A stretch of DNA of 64,000 nucleotides, taken from Diacronema lutheri (taxonomy: Eukaryota; Haptophyta; Pavlovophyceae; Pavlovales; Pavlovaceae). How positions within the stretch are numbered: the first letter of the stretch is position 1; each line of letters opens with the position of its first letter. Position numbers and translations under genes: made by a program. Under the pieces are notes generated by a model. The model did no database searches and was not told the DNA's origin. It saw nothing but the letters and a program-made list of their open reading frames with translations. Location: NCBI GenBank assembly GCA_019448385.1, contig JAGTXO010000055.1, positions 1-64,000 of the forward strand, in the 5' to 3' direction. This document shows, piece after piece, positions 1 through 13,500 of this stretch.

Positions 1-2620
1 GGCCGTCGCCGCGCCGCTCCCCCGCCTCATCGTCGTCGTCGCCGCCGCCGCCTCCGTCGCCGTCGCCGTCGCCGTCGCCCTCGCCGCCGCCGCCGTCGCC
101 GCTGCCATCGTCGTCGTCGTCGTCGTCGCCCTCGTCGTCGCCCTCGTCGTCGCCGTCGCACTCGTCGTCGCAGTCGTCGCCCTCGCCGTGCACCATGCGC
201 TCCTCACGCTCCCACACCTCGCCGCGCGCCCACCAGGCGAGCACGAGGGCAAAGCGCTCAGGCGTCGACGTGGTGTCGCGCCCGGCCGCGTGCGCCGCCA
301 TGTCGTGCACGTCGTAGAAGATGTTGCGCGCGGCGTTGTAGTCGCGGTGCACGGGCTTCTTGCCGCCGTTGCACGCCGGGCAGATGACGAGCGCGTGCAC
401 CGTGCGCGTGCCGCCCTTTGCCACGGGCAGGCGCGGGTTCTGCGCGAGCTCCGCGCCGCAGCGCTGCAGCCTGCCGCCCTTGGCGAGCCGCGGCATCGAG
501 CAGTGCATCGACGTGTACGGCTCGGGCACGAAGACGGCCGCGACGCCGCGCCGCCGCAGCTCGCGCAGCAGCCCCACTTGGAAGGCGGGCGGCGCGCCCT
601 TGGGCTGCGCGCCCTTGTGGTCGCGCAGCCACTTGCCCACGCACACGAGCAGCCGGTCGCGCGTCACGCCGTCGACACAGTGCGCCGCGATGAGCGCCTC
701 GGCGACGCGCGCCGCGTTGGACCGCCCGCCGCTGTCGCGCCGCCAGCGCTCCTTCCGGCGCGCCGGCGCGTCGTACACGTGCTCGGCGGCGCGCTCGCGC
801 ACCCGCGCGCTCTCGCGGTGGAAGGCGTGGAACTCGCCCTCGCCGAGCACCTTGGCGCTGTGCGCCTCGCCAAGCCGCGCCTCGTCCGCCTCCACGCTGA
901 ACTCCTCGCCGCGCCCGTCCTTGCGCACGCGCCGCCGCGCCGCGTTGGTCTTGGCCGTCTCGCGCGCAAAGCCCGCGGCGCGCGCGCGCGCGCGCTGCGT
1001 GAACTGCCGCCAGACGGCCGCCCGCCCGACGTGCGCAGAGTAGGTGGTGATGTTGCCCATGTTCGGGTCGGCCGCGACGACGACCGCCGCCTCGACGTCG
1101 ATCGCCCGCCGCAGCTCGGAGCCGAGCGCGACGGCGATGCGCCCGTCCGGCCGGCGCCAGCGGTGCAGGACGCCCGAGCCGCCGGCCGGCGCCTGCGCCT
1201 TCGGCACGAGGACGGTCCCGACGGCGTGCACGGCGACGCCATCTGTCACCACCGACTTGACGGGCTGCCGGCCCGGGAGCGGCACGCGCGGCAGCGGCGC
1301 GAGGCCAACCCACGAGCGCCGCGCGTGCCACGGCAGATCGGCCGGCGGCCGCTCGCGCCCGGCGTAGTCGAAGACGCGGTTGGAGATGTCGAAGCGCGTC
1401 GCAAAGACCGCGTACCTGACGCGCACGTCCGACATCGGCGGGGTGTTGCCGTTTGTGCCTGTCCACTTGATCGGCTCGCCATCGTGGTCGCGCAGGTCCA
1501 GCGCCTTGAGCCGCGCGCGCAGCTCCTTGCGCTCGTCATCCGAAAGCGTCACCCAGATGGCGCTCGCGGCGAGGCGCACGTTGCGCGGCACCTGCGCGCA
1601 GCGCGCGGCGCGCGAGCGCGCGGGCGCGTGACCAACCTGGCCGCGGGGCGGCGCGCACGGCGGCGGCGCGCGCGCTTGGGCGCTCGGCGGCGGCAGCGGC
1701 AGCCACGCCTCGCGCGCACATTGTGCGTGCGCAGCGGCGCCACATTGTACCGCGGCGGCCGTCCGGTCAGCTGCGTGTGGATGTGCGCGAGCCGGCAGAG
1801 CAGCGCCTGCCCCTCGGCCACGTGCTGCAGGGTGCGGATCTGCACGAGGAAGTAGCGCGTCGTGTGCCGGTCGTAGTTCCACCTTTTCGTGGGCGTGCAC
1901 TTGTAGTCGATCTTGTGGAGGACCATGTCGGGCAGGTGGCGGTCGAGCGCGGCGGGGCAGCCGACGCGCGCGCCCTCCACGTCGCCGCGCAGCAGCCGCT
2001 CGCACAGCTCGCGCACGCGCGCGTTTCGCTGCATCTCGGGCAGCGCGACGAGCGCCTCGTCGCGCTCGACTGCCGCGCGGACGACGTCGCGGAGCAGCCC
2101 GTTCACGACGCGCGATGGATGCATCAGGCACGCGGTGGACACCTGCGTCGCCTCCGCCTCGAGGATCTCCGTGAGGCCCACCGCGCAGACGGGCTGGACG
2201 CCCTCGGCCATCTCGCCGACGGCGCGCGCCGTCGCCGCCTTGGTCTGCGCGGCGGCTTGCTCGGCGGGCTTGCCTCGGGGCGCTGCACCGTACGTGCTCT
2301 CGTCCTTGTGCCAGCTGATGGCCGAGAAGATCGCACGGACGGTTCCCTTGTCCATCGTGGTCGACGTGTGCACGCTGGTCGACGGGCCGCCCGACGCCGC
2401 GCCGACGGCCTGCGCGCTCGCCACCGCAGCCTCGTCGCGCACCACCTTGTTGATGACGCGGTACGCCTGTGTCGTGAGCCTGTGCACGGCCGCCGCGATG
2501 CGCCGCAGCTCCTTCCGCGCACCGGGCTGCGCCGTCACCGCCTGCGGCCCCGCGTTGAGCGTCGAGCGCTTGACCACGAAGCCCGGGAGCACGCTGACGC
2601 GCGTGCGCGCCGTCGCGCCG
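1..2620 (-). other. Fanzor (TnpB-like, RNA-guided nuclease family) domain
   Basis: N-terminal Fanzor half lies at about 2620-1720 and the RuvC half at 1592 to beyond 1. After splicing, the sequence around the junction reads PLRTHN then VPRNVRL, the usual Fanzor core join. A TDG block follows (VVTDGVAVHAV). RuvC-I is AADPNMGNITTY (Asp at 1069-1067). RuvC-II is VPEPYTSMHCS (Glu at 523-521). RuvC-III is HRDYNAARNI (Asp at 343-341). Cysteines in MHCS, RCG and CPAC form the zinc-finger insert. Fanzors are eukaryotic TnpB relatives, shown for some members to be RNA-guided DNA endonucleases. All catalytic residues are present. The acidic Asp/Gly C-tail is unusual. The guide RNA would be expected at or beyond the gene's 3' end, outside this window. 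Confidence 0.88.
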
Positions 2621-5600
2621 CCGGCGGCGCGCGCGCTCGGCGCAGCGGGCTCGTCCACGCGCGCGCGCTCGACGCCGCGCGCGCGGGGAACGCTCGGCGC
2701 GCGCGCGCCCGCGGCGTCGCGCGCGCTCGCGGCGGCACCCGCCGCGGCGCGCTTGCCCGCGGCGCCCGACTCGCCGTGCGCGCGAAGCGGCGCCGACGCC
2801 AATGCCGACGCCGCGCCCGCGCCGCCGCTGCCGCTGCCCGATACGCCCGCGCGCCGCTTCTGCTCGTCGCGCGTCTTGCGGAACTGGGCGACGAGGTCGC
2901 TGCTCACGTTGGCCTCAGGCTCCCACGTGTCGGCGCTCTCGTCGTAGCCCCGCCACCTGATCCGGAACTGGAACGTCACCTTCTTGCCCGCCTTGCGGCG
3001 CTCGTCGACGACCGCCTCGACCTCGTACGTGCGCGCCTCCTCGTCGACGCTCGCGCCCGCCGCGCTCGCGCCCGTGTCCGGCCACCCAGCGACCGTGCCG
3101 CCCAGCCTCTCGGCGGCCGCGCGCAGCTGCCGCTCGCGCTGGGCGGCCGCGGCGCCTCGCGCGACCAGCGCGGGCAGCATGCCCGCGCCGCCCGCGAGGC
3201 CGTGCGCGCCGACGCTGGCGGTCATCAGCGCGTCGAGGCACGCGAACGTTGCGAGCGCACGCGCGCCATCGTCGCCGCCGCGCGGCTGCGAGCGCACGAC
3301 GGGCGATGGCCGCGGCTCCCCCTCGGCCGCGAGCAGCGGCCAGATCGCACTGGCCAGCGCGACGGCATGCGCGCCGACCGCGACGGCCACGTCCGCGTCG
3401 AGCGGCGCAAAGTCGTAGCGCACGAGCGCGGCCGGGCGCGAGTCGTCCGTCGGCCGGTCGGCGACGAGCAGCCCGACCGGGCGCGGCGGCTCGCCGGACG
3501 GCGCGGCGACGGGCACGCAGAGGAGCACGACGAGCAGGCGCGGCGTGCCGCCGAGCAGCGCGCGCGCGGCATCCGCCCCGTCGGCTCCGCCGCGCGCGGC
3601 CGCGGCGAGCAGCTCGGCCGCGCGCGTCGGGCCCAGCGCCGTGCGCGCGTCCTTGCGCGCGCGTGCGCGGGCCGTGTACGCGGCGCAGGCGTCGTCGAGC
3701 ACCGCCGCGCTGGGCGCGGTGCCAGTCGTCGCCCACGCGCGCAGCGCGTCGCGCACCCGCGTGACGATCGCCTGGTCGACCGCCGCCTCGCCGGCAGCGT
3801 GCGCCGGCGCGCACGCCGGCGGTGCGGCGGCAGGCGCGAGCGCGGGCGCGCCGTCGGCGCCGTCAACGCCGACGGCGCCGTCGGCGCGCCGCCACGCGAG
3901 CTTCGCCTCGATCTGCTGCCGGACGGCGTGGCAGTGCCGGTCGATGCCGCGCGCGTCGTCGAGCGCGGCCAGCGCGTCCTCAGCGGCGGGACGGCCGCTC
4001 GCGTCCGCGACGGCCTGCAGGCAGAGCAGCGCGGCCGCACGCGCGTTGCACGCGCTCTGCGGCTCGGGCGCGAGCGCGAGCTCGAGCTCGAGCGGCGACG
4101 CGCCTCGCGCCGCGGCGATCGCGTCCATCAGCACGTCCAACCGCTGCACCAGCGCCCTGTGCGCGTCGCGCGGCGCGCCCGTCGACGGCGCGCGCGAGCG
4201 CGTCGCCACGAGCCCGAGCGCGCGCGCCGGCGCGCCCGCCGGCGTGTGCAGCACGAGCAGCGCCGCGCCCGCCAAGCTCGCGTTGCGCGTGACGAGCGCG
4301 AAGATGCGCGTCGCCTCGTGCGCGCCCACCGACGCCCAGATCGCAGCGCGATCGGCGTCCGTCTGCGCGTCGCACAGGTCGCGCACGTCGTCCGGCGCGA
4401 GCAGCGCGCCGCCGCCGGCGGAGCGCGCGACGATCGCCCGCGCCTCCGCCACGAAGACGGCCTGCGGCAGGTCGGCGTGGCGCGCGTCGACGATGGCGCG
4501 CGTCGCGTGCACGCCGAGCTCCACGCCGCGGTAGAAGGCGCGCGCGTTGGCCGCGCGCGCGTGCGCCGGCCGTCCGTCCGCGTTGCGCCTCGCGCGCGCC
4601 TGCTTGCTCGTGCGCGCGAGGCCGTCGCGTGGCGGTGGCGGCAGCGTGGCGAGGAAGCGCGCGGCGGGCGGCGGCGCGCGCACGCCGCGCTGCCGCCGTG
4701 CGATGGCCGCGAGCCGCCGGCCCGCCGCGCTGCCGCCCGCGCCGACGTGCTGCCGGCGGCCGAGCGCCGCCGGTGGCGGCGGCGGCGGCGGCGCGGCGGC
4801 GGGCGGCGGCGCGACGGCGGGCGGCGGCGCGGCGGCGGGCGGCGGCGCGGCGGTGGGCGGCGGCGCGGCGGCGGGCGGCGGCGCGGCGGCGGGCGGCAGC
4901 GGCGGCGGCGCGGCGGCGACGGCAGCACCAGTCGGCTTGTCCGCCCACGCACCCGAGACTCTGTCCCAGACCTTGCCCCATGGCGCGCGCCCACGCGGCC
5001 GCGCGAACTGCCCCGGCTCGAGCGCCTGGCCGCGCTTGGCGGCGGCGGCGGCGGCAGGGGGCGGGCGGCCGGCGCGCCAGTCGAAGACAGGTGCAACCGT
5101 GGCGGCAGGCGCCGAGTGCCGCGCGTCGGTCACAGAGCGCGTGGTGCGCGCGGCGACCGTGGCACGCCTGGCGGGCGGGCGGTGAGCAGCGCCCGCCGGC
5201 GCGCCGGCGGGCGCGGCCGCCTCGAGCCCGGCGGAGGCGCCGCGCTTGCGCTTGCGCGTGCCGCCGCGCGTGCGCCTGCGCGCGCGCCCGCCGCGCGCCC
5301 GTTCGGCCTGCGCGTCGCCAGCCGCGTCGCCGGCCGCGTCGCCGCGCCGCACGTAGACGACCGCGAACGCCTCCTCGCCGGTCCCGTCGACGCCGCCGCG
5401 CGCGCGGCGCAGGACCGACCGCCACTGCAGCCGCCGCGCGCGGCCGGGCTCGCACGCAAACCAGCGCCCACCGCGCCTGACGACGGCCACAAAGTCGTCG
5501 TCGCGCCGCCCGCGCCGGCGCGTGCGCAGCAGCACGCACTGCACGTCGAGCCAGCCCTCGTGCCAGTCGGCCGTGCTGGGGGCGACGCGAATCGACTGCG

Positions 5601-8600
5601 GGAGCTCGACGCCAAAGCCGGCGAGGCGCACGATGTGCGCGACGATGACGCTCGAAATGGCGGGGGCGCTCGACGGGTCGCCCGCTGCAGCGAGCACCGC
5701 CCCGCCCCAGTGCTCACGCGTGACGCAATCCGCGTCCTCGACGTGCACGTGCGCCACGCTCGCGCCGAGCTGGTGCAGCAACGCGCAGATGTCGGCGTCG
5801 ACCGTCCTCTCCTCCTCGGCCGCCTCGGCCGTGCCGCGGGCGGCGGCGTCGCCTGCCGGCTGCCCGAGGTACGCGATCGCCCGCTCGACGGCCGCGCGCT
5901 CCGCACGCGCTGCGCTGTCGATCGCCGCATTGCCGACGGGCGCGCGCAGCGCCGCGATCGCGTCTTGCAACGCCGTCGCGTCGCCCGTCGCCGCCGCCGC
6001 CGTCACCGCCGCCGCGCTCGCGGTGCCGTGCGCGACGGCGTGCAGCGCGGCGGCGCGCGCGGCGGGGATGCGCCCGTCCAGCGCGAGCACGAGCGGCGGC
6101 CCGGCCGGCGTCTGCTGCCGCCGGTGCCGCCGGCTCGCAGCCGGGTGGTCGGCGCGCGCGCGCTCGAGCCGCGCGCGCCGCTCGACGACGCGCGCCCAGA
6201 AGGCCTGCACCCTCGGCTGCGCGAATGCAAGCCAGCCGGCGCCGCGCGTCACGACGTGCACGACGATCCGGTCCTCGTGCCTGAGGTACTGCACGTAGAG
6301 CGCTTTGCTCACGCCGAGGACGTGCATGCCGAGCTGCAGCTGATCGCGGTGCGGCTGCGGCGGCCCGTCCTCGTGCGCCGTGGCGCCCGCCTTGGTGAGC
6401 GTCTTCACCTCGACGAGGACCTGCTCGTTGTTTTCGGGGAGGATGGCGAGCCCGTCCGGCGAGAAGGCGAACGGCGCGCTCTTGTCGTGCGGGTCCGCAC
6501 GCACCATCGGCAGGTTGCACACGACGGTGATGCCGTACGCGGCCGCCAGCTTGCGCAGCGCGACGGCCTCGCCGAGGATGCCCGCGGTCGTCGCCTTGGT
6601 CCGCACCTCGCGCCGCCGCCGGTGCACGTACTCGTCGGTGAGCGTCTCGTGCGCGACGCCGGCGTTGTCGTTCACGACGTCGCCAACCTTGCTGCCCGTG
6701 ACCTCCTCCCATCGCTCGTCGTGCCAGCGCGGGCTGCGCTGCGCGGGCGCGCCCGCGCCGACGGCGTCGAGCACGCGGCGCAGCGCTGTGCCGTCGGGCG
6801 CAGCAGGCACGCGCGCGCGGTCCTGGGCCTCGCGAGCGTCGAGGACGCGGCCCGTAGTGGAATCTTGGGGTAGGTCGAGCTTGCTCGCCTCGCCGTAGCG
6901 GCTCTCCAGCTGGCGCGGTGCGTCGGCAGGGCCGCCGTCCGTGCGCGCACCCGACGCGCCCGCCAGTGCACGCGGCGCAGCGTCCGAGGCGCCCGCCGCG
7001 CCCGCGCCGCCGCCAATCGCGCCAGCGCACGCGCGCGCCGCGACCTGCGGACGGCCAGCCGCAGGGACCTCGTCCGCTCGGCCGGCCGCTGCGTCGGCCG
7101 TCCGCTTGGCCACCTCGCGCACGTCTCCGAGCGCGAGCGTGGCTGGCGCCGTCCAGCTCCCGTTGCGTTTGTCCCAACATTTGAGCAGCCCGCCAAGGAA
7201 GGGCGTGCCCGTCGGGCGGTCCTCGGGCACCTCCGCCAGGATCGCGTCGACGCGCAGCGCGGCCGCCACATCGCAGAACGCGCGCGCGGCGCGCGCCATC
7301 CGCTCGGCGCGCGCGCCGCCGTCGTCCGCCGCGCGGCGGATGGCGTGGCTCACGTGCGCGACGCGGAGCGAGACGACGGCGTGCGCCGGCGCGTCGGCGC
7401 CCGTGCCGAGCGTGTGCCGCCGGATGGCCAGCTGCCCATCGCCCATGCGCGGCGGCAGCGACGCGCACGCCGCGACGGTCGTCGTGCCGGCCGCGCTGTC
7501 GCACAGCCAGCTCGCCTCGCCGCCGCCCGCAAACTCAAAGGTCGCGAAGCCCTCGCGGCCGAAAAGCGCGACGAAGTGGTCGAGCACCGCCTTGTTGATC
7601 GCGCGCGCCGCCGGCCGCGTCGATGCGCCGCGGGCAGCGCCACCCGCCGCGCCGCGCGCATCGCTGCACGTCGCAGGGCAGGTGCAGCCGGACGCGCGCA
7701 CGCCGTCCGACCGCGTCCGCGGCAGCTCGAGCTCGCGCACCTTGGGGCAGAACCAGAGCGGGTTGGACGCCTCGAGGCACAGCACGACGAGCCGCCCGTC
7801 CGTGCCGGCCAGCGCGCGCGCGTCGCGCAGCAGCTCGACGGCGAGCTCGGACGTCGCCGCGTGCACCGCCGGCTCGCCCGTCGCGCGGTCGGGCGGGAAG
7901 AGGCCGCCGCCGACGAGCGGGCTGGGGCAGCGGCCGAGCATCACGAGAAGCGGCGGCGGCGGCGTCTGCGGCGCCTGCTGCCCGACCGCAGCCGCCGTCA
8001 GCCCGGCCAGGTCGGAGCTCGTGCGGAGGGCCTTGAGCGCGACGCGCGAGCCGGTGCCCGCCTGCTCGGAAAACGTGGCGAGCATGGCGCACGTGCTCGC
8101 CCTCGCGCCGCACTGCCAGCTGACGCGCGCGAGGAGGCCTTCCAGCGTGTCGTTTTCGCGCGGCCGCGTGACCGCGTCGAGCGCCGCCGGGCCGAGCTGG
8201 AGGCTGCCGGGCGTGACGCACAGCACCGCCTCGTGGTAGGCGCGCAGCAGCTCCCTCGGCAGCTGCTCGGCGGGCGTCGCCGCCTGCCCGCCCACCCACC
8301 GTGCACCGTGGCCGCCGTCGCCCGCGCCCGCGAGCCGGACCGCCGGCCCGCCCGTGATCGCCGAGGTCGGTGGCGTGCCGAGCGCGTCGACGAGCGCGCG
8401 CACGGGCGCGACACGCCTGCGCGCAGCGTCCGCGCCGACGGCGAGCGCGGCGATCTGAGCGCCGTCCCATGCGCGCTCCCTCGCGTCGTCCCGCGCGGCC
8501 GCCGGCGCGGCGCCCGGCCGCGCGCCGGGCGGCACCGCGCACGCCGCCGCGACGACCTCCGCGCGCGCGCCGGCGGCGTCGGGCGCGTGCAGCTGCGCGA

Positions 8601-10440
8601 GCGCGCCAAAGAGCGCGGCGGCCGAGCGGTAGCGGCCGTGCGCCGCGACGAGCGCGTAGAGCACGCGCAGCGCGGCCACGCCCGCCTGGTCGGGCGCGTC
8701 GCCAGCGATTTGCTCGACCTCCCACGTGCGCGTGGGCGGCGGGCTGCCGTCGGCCGGGTCCGGACGCAGCGCCCACGCGCGCTCGACGATCGCGTTGAAC
8801 ACGCCGTGCGCGGCGCCCTCGTCAAACTCGGCGGCGCCCGCCGCGTGCGCGCACCACCCGTGCACGCGCGACGTGGGCGCGTCCACGGCGCGCTGCACGA
8901 CGAGCACCGCCGGCCGGTCGACGCAGCCGAGGCTCACCGCCGCGTGCTTGCCCTCGAGCAGCGCCGCCGCCGCAGCCTCGACCAAGGCGTCATCAGGCGC
9001 GTCGCCGACGACGACGGCACAGCCGTCGCCGTACTCGGCCTGCATCGCGGCGACGCACGACGCGACAAAGTCGCCGCCCGCGGCCGCCGCGTGTCGCGCC
9101 GCCAGCATCCGGCGCGCGATGGCAAGCCAGACGTACTCGGCCGGCGCGCGCGCGGCGCGCGCGCGAGGCGCGCCGGCCGCGCCGCGTGCGCCCGCGCGTG
9201 CGCCTCCAGCGGCCGCAACGGCCGAGGCGGCTGGAGCGGCGGTGAGCGTGCGCCGCGCGCGCTTCGCCGGCCGCGTGATGGGCGATGCACCCGCCATCGC
9301 ACCGCCCGCAGCAGCCGGTGCGGCCGCCACAGCGCCCGCCGCAACGCCACTCGTCACGACGCCCGTGGCGGGCGGCGCGGCGGCGGACGTGGCCGCCTCG
9401 ACGGGCGTCGCGCAACTACCGCCAGCGGTCGCGGACGCGCCCGGCGACGCGTCGGCGAGGAGGTGGCGCAGCACGCCGCGCGCGAGCGCGACTCGCACGG
9501 CGAGCGTCAGCGCGCGCAGGCGGTCGGAAGGCGAGGCGTCGCGCTCGGCGTCGGCGGACGTGGCGGCAGCAGGCGGGGCGGCGGGCGGCACGGCGGCGGG
9601 CTGGGCGGCCGCCGGCGCAACCTCGTCGGCCTTGGCCAGCCAGACGAGCCCGGCGACTGCGAGCACGACGCTGTACGCGCCGACATCGTCACCCGCAACG
9701 CGCGCCAGCCGGGCGTGGGCGTCGGCCTCGGACACGGCGACGTGGAAGAGCACGTCGTCGCGGGCAGCTTGCTCGGCAAACTGACGCAGCTGCTTGGCCA
9801 TCGTCACGCCGGCGACGCACGCCTCGCCCGCCTCTGCCTCGACCTGCTCGTCCTGGCCGATGGCGGACGCGCCGGCCTCGGCGCCAGCGTCGAGTGTCCG
9901 GCGGCGCTCGAGGGCGAAGCCACGCACACAGACGCGCTGGAGGCCGCCGAGCGCGCCCGCCTTCTCGTGCAGCGCGCACGACAGCTCGACCACCGAGTCC
10001 ACGCGCCTCGCGGCGGCGCCCCCCCGCTCGCCGCGCGTGGCCGCGCGCACGACGAACACCGTGAATTGCGCGCGCTTCGCCGCGCGCGCCGACGCGCACG
10101 CGTGCTTCAGGAGCCGGCAAAGCGCGGGCCTTTGCGCCGCTGCGCCCCGCGTGCACAGCAGCAGTTGGCCGCGCTCGTCGCCCAGCTCCTGCTCGACGGC
10201 GGCCTCGAGCGCGTCGTCCGTCAAATCGCCGTGCTCCGTCGAGGCGAGCGCGCGCGCAGCCGCGAGCGCCAGCTCGCCTGCGCCCGCGCGCCGCCGGCGG
10301 CGCGCACCGGCGGGCGCGTGCGGCGCCGACGCGTGTGACGACGCCGCCGCGTCCGCGCGCGCACACGCGGCGCGCAACGCCTCACGCGCCGAGGCGGCCG
10401 CGCGCGCCCTGGGCGCGAGCTTCAAGAACGTGCGCGCGGC

Positions 10441-10519
<79 letters not shown>

Positions 10520-13500
10520 TCGCCCGCGTCGCCGGCCGGCGGCGGCGGTGGCGGCGGTGGCGGCGCGGCCACGGCGGCGGCAGCAGCGGCGGCGGCGGCG
10601 GTGGCGGCGGCGGCGGCGCCCAGCGCGGGCGGCGGCGGCGTGGCGGCGGCGGTGGCGGCGGCGGTGACGCCAGCGGCGGCCTTGGCGCCGCGCGTCTGCG
10701 GCGGCGTTTCGGCGCGATCGGGGCTGCCCCCGCCACGCACCGCGCTCGTGACCGCGCAGACGCCGCCCGGCGCACGATCGCTGGCCGCGCCGGTCAGCGC
10801 GACGCGGAGGCGCTCGCCGACAGCGTACATGTCCGCCACGCTGAACGTGCGCGGCGCGGACGAGCAGCCCGCCGCGGCGAGCGCGTCGTTGAGCGCGCCC
10901 ACTATCGCGAGGCCGCACGTCGCGCCACGCTGCGCCGCCTCGTTGAGCAGCAGCGCGCGGCGCACGCGCGAAATGTCGAGACCCGCCGCGTGCAGCGTGG
11001 CAGTTATCGCCTTGGCGAGCATGAGCGCCTGCCTGCAGGGCGACGCGAGCGTGTCGACGAGCACCGCGTCGTAGCGATGCTCGCCCGCGCGCGCGACGCG
11101 CACAAGGCGCAACGCGGTGAAATGGCCGGAGGCGAGCTGCGCGCCGTCGTCACCGCCCGCGCCGCCGCGCTCGTCCGACGGGCTCCACACGCCGATGACA
11201 GCCTGCGTTGTCGCCTCGCTGCGCAGGCGGTGCAGCAGCGCGGCGCGCTCGGCGTCGTCCTGAAACACCGCGGGTTGCGCGGCGAGCGGCACGTGGCAGA
11301 CATGCCCGCCGCCGGCCTGCCCGTGCACGCGCAGCACGACCTCGCAGCACGCGTCGACGGTTGAGGCGAGCATGTCGCCGCTGGCGATGCGCTCCACCTC
11401 TGCCTGCGGGAGGCCGGCGCTCGCGGCGGCGGCGGCCAGCCGGCGCGCAGCCGCGTCGCCCGCCCACGCAAGCAGCGCCGAGTTGGCGGGTTGGAGGGGA
11501 AGCTCAAGGGCGGCTGGTTCGGTGGCGGTAGCCTCGTTGGCAACGGGCACGTTGGCGGTGCGCGCGTTGGCGGCGGGCGCGGCGGCGATGGCTGGTGGGG
11601 CGGAAGACGCGCCCGCGGCGGCGGGCGCGGACGCGGCAGCGGCAGCGGCTAGTGGGGCGGGGAAAACGCCGTCGGTGGCAGGCGCGGAGGCGAATGCAGG
11701 AGCAACTAGTGGGGCGGGAAAATCGGCGGCAGGCGCGAAGGCGGATGCAGCAGCGGCTAGTGCGGCGGGGAAAACACCGTCGGCGGCAGGCGCGAAGGCG
11801 GATGCAGGAGCGCCCAGCGGGGCGCAGAAAACACCGTCGGCGGCAGGCGCGAAGGCGACAGCAGCAGCGGCCAGTGGAGCGGAGGCGCAGGGCCACGCGC
11901 GCGCCAGCCGTGCAAGCCCAAGCCGCGCGCGAGCGACGCACGCGCCGATGGCCGAGGCGGCGGCGCAGGCCACGACGTGGCCTGGCACCGGTGTGGCCAG
12001 CCGCTCGCGGGTGTGCACGTCGAGCCGCGCCCCACGCCAAGAGCGGCGGCGCGCTGAACGGAGGCGCGCGACCCCGATCGATCCGCCCGCGCACGCGCGC
12101 GCCGGCTCAGTGTGGCCAACGCGCGCCGCTATGCAAGGCGCGCGCGCGATAACGGCGGCTGTCGGCCGTGGCGTGCGCGTGGCGGCGCCGCGGCGACGGG
12201 CGCGGCACACGAGCCGCTCGGGCGCGCCGCCGCCGCGCGGCACGATGTCGAGCAGCACGGTCACGCCGCGCGCGCGCGCGACCGCCGTGCACGCGAGCCG
12301 CACGGGCAGCGGCGGCCCGTCCGGGCGCGCGAGCGCCGCCACCTCGGCGTCGGTGAGGCTGTGCAGCTCGCGGCGCGCGCGCGCGAACGCGGCGATGTCC
12401 GCGCGCAGCTCCGCGTCCGTGCCGAGCGCGGCACGCGCGTGCACGGGGAGCGACGCGCGCAGCGCGTGGAGCACGCCGCCGCGCGCGCCGCGCGGCGCCG
12501 GCGCGCGCTCGCGCTCAGCGCGCGCGGCGCGCGTGAGCTCGCGCACCGCGCGCGCGAGATTGCGCCGCGCGGCCGCGACGGGAGGGCTAGGTGCGCGCGC
12601 GCGCCGGTTGTAGCGCGGCCGCGCCGAGTCGAGGGGCGGCGGACGCGGTGCGTACGCCGCGGCGCGGCCCGCGCGCCAAAAGGCCGGCGGCGGGCGCAGC
12701 TCCGTCGCGTCGACCGCGGCCGCGAGCGCGCCGAGCGCGGCGTCGCTGTCGCCCGCCGCGTCGGCCGCGTCGACGAGCACGAAGAGCGCGCCGAGCGCGC
12801 GCGACGCGGCCGCCTGCGCGGCGGTGGGGCGGGCGCAGGCAGCGACGCATGCGGCCGCCATGCCGCGCGCCGCGGCGAACGCCGGTGACGTGACGGCCGC
12901 GCCGATGGCAACGGCGGCGGCGGCGACGGTGGAGGCGGCAGCGCCGGCGATGGAGGTGGCAGCGGCGGCGGCGCTTGCCATCGCGCGGCGCGCGAGACGC
13001 GAGGCGCCACCGACCGCCGCCGCCGCAGCGCGCGCTGCGCGCGCGCCGGTGGCGCGCATCGTCGCCGCGCCAGGCGCCGCCGCGCCGACGCCGCCGGCGC
13101 CCGCGCCGTCGCCGCTCTCGGCCGTGCAGGGCTCCGATGGCGAACCCGGCGTGCGCTGGCGCGTGATGCGCGCGCCGAGGCGCGCGCTCCGCGCCGCGCG
13201 GCCGGCGACGTCGAGGAAGCGCCGTGCGCGCGCCGCGCGCAGGCCACGCGCGCGCGGCGGCGCACCGACAGGCGCCGAGCGCCGCGGCGCGCACGCCGGC
13301 GCGTCGCTGTCGGGTTGCGCAGCGCGCGCGCGGGAACTCGGCGCGGCGTGTGCGGGCGGCGGGCGCGCGCCCGCGCGGCGCAGAGGCGCGAGGCGCCGGC
13401 CGCAGACGAGGCGTGTGCGCAACCAGGACGGCGAGGGCCGCAGGGCGCCGTCGACGTCGCGCATCGGCGGGCCGCGAGCCCGCCGCGCAGCCGTGCGGCG

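Noticed and set aside
258-1466. 402-codon minus-strand frame over the RuvC half
   Set aside because: Wrong minus frame: Arg/Ala-rich and starts at GTG; the +1-shifted frame gives the Fanzor motifs.
188-1855. Long plus-strand open frame opposite the Fanzor RuvC half
   Set aside because: Arg/His-rich translation with no motif; the opposite strand holds the ordered RuvC and zinc motifs. Antisense shadow of GC-rich coding sequence.
1723-6873. 1,716-codon plus-strand frame
   Set aside because: Antisense to the chromodomain and YqaJ coding region; composition is Arg/Ala/Val only. Shadow.
7345-10338. 997-codon plus-strand frame and its neighbours
   Set aside because: Antisense of the giant gene with no recognisable domain; GC-rich third positions leave both strands open.
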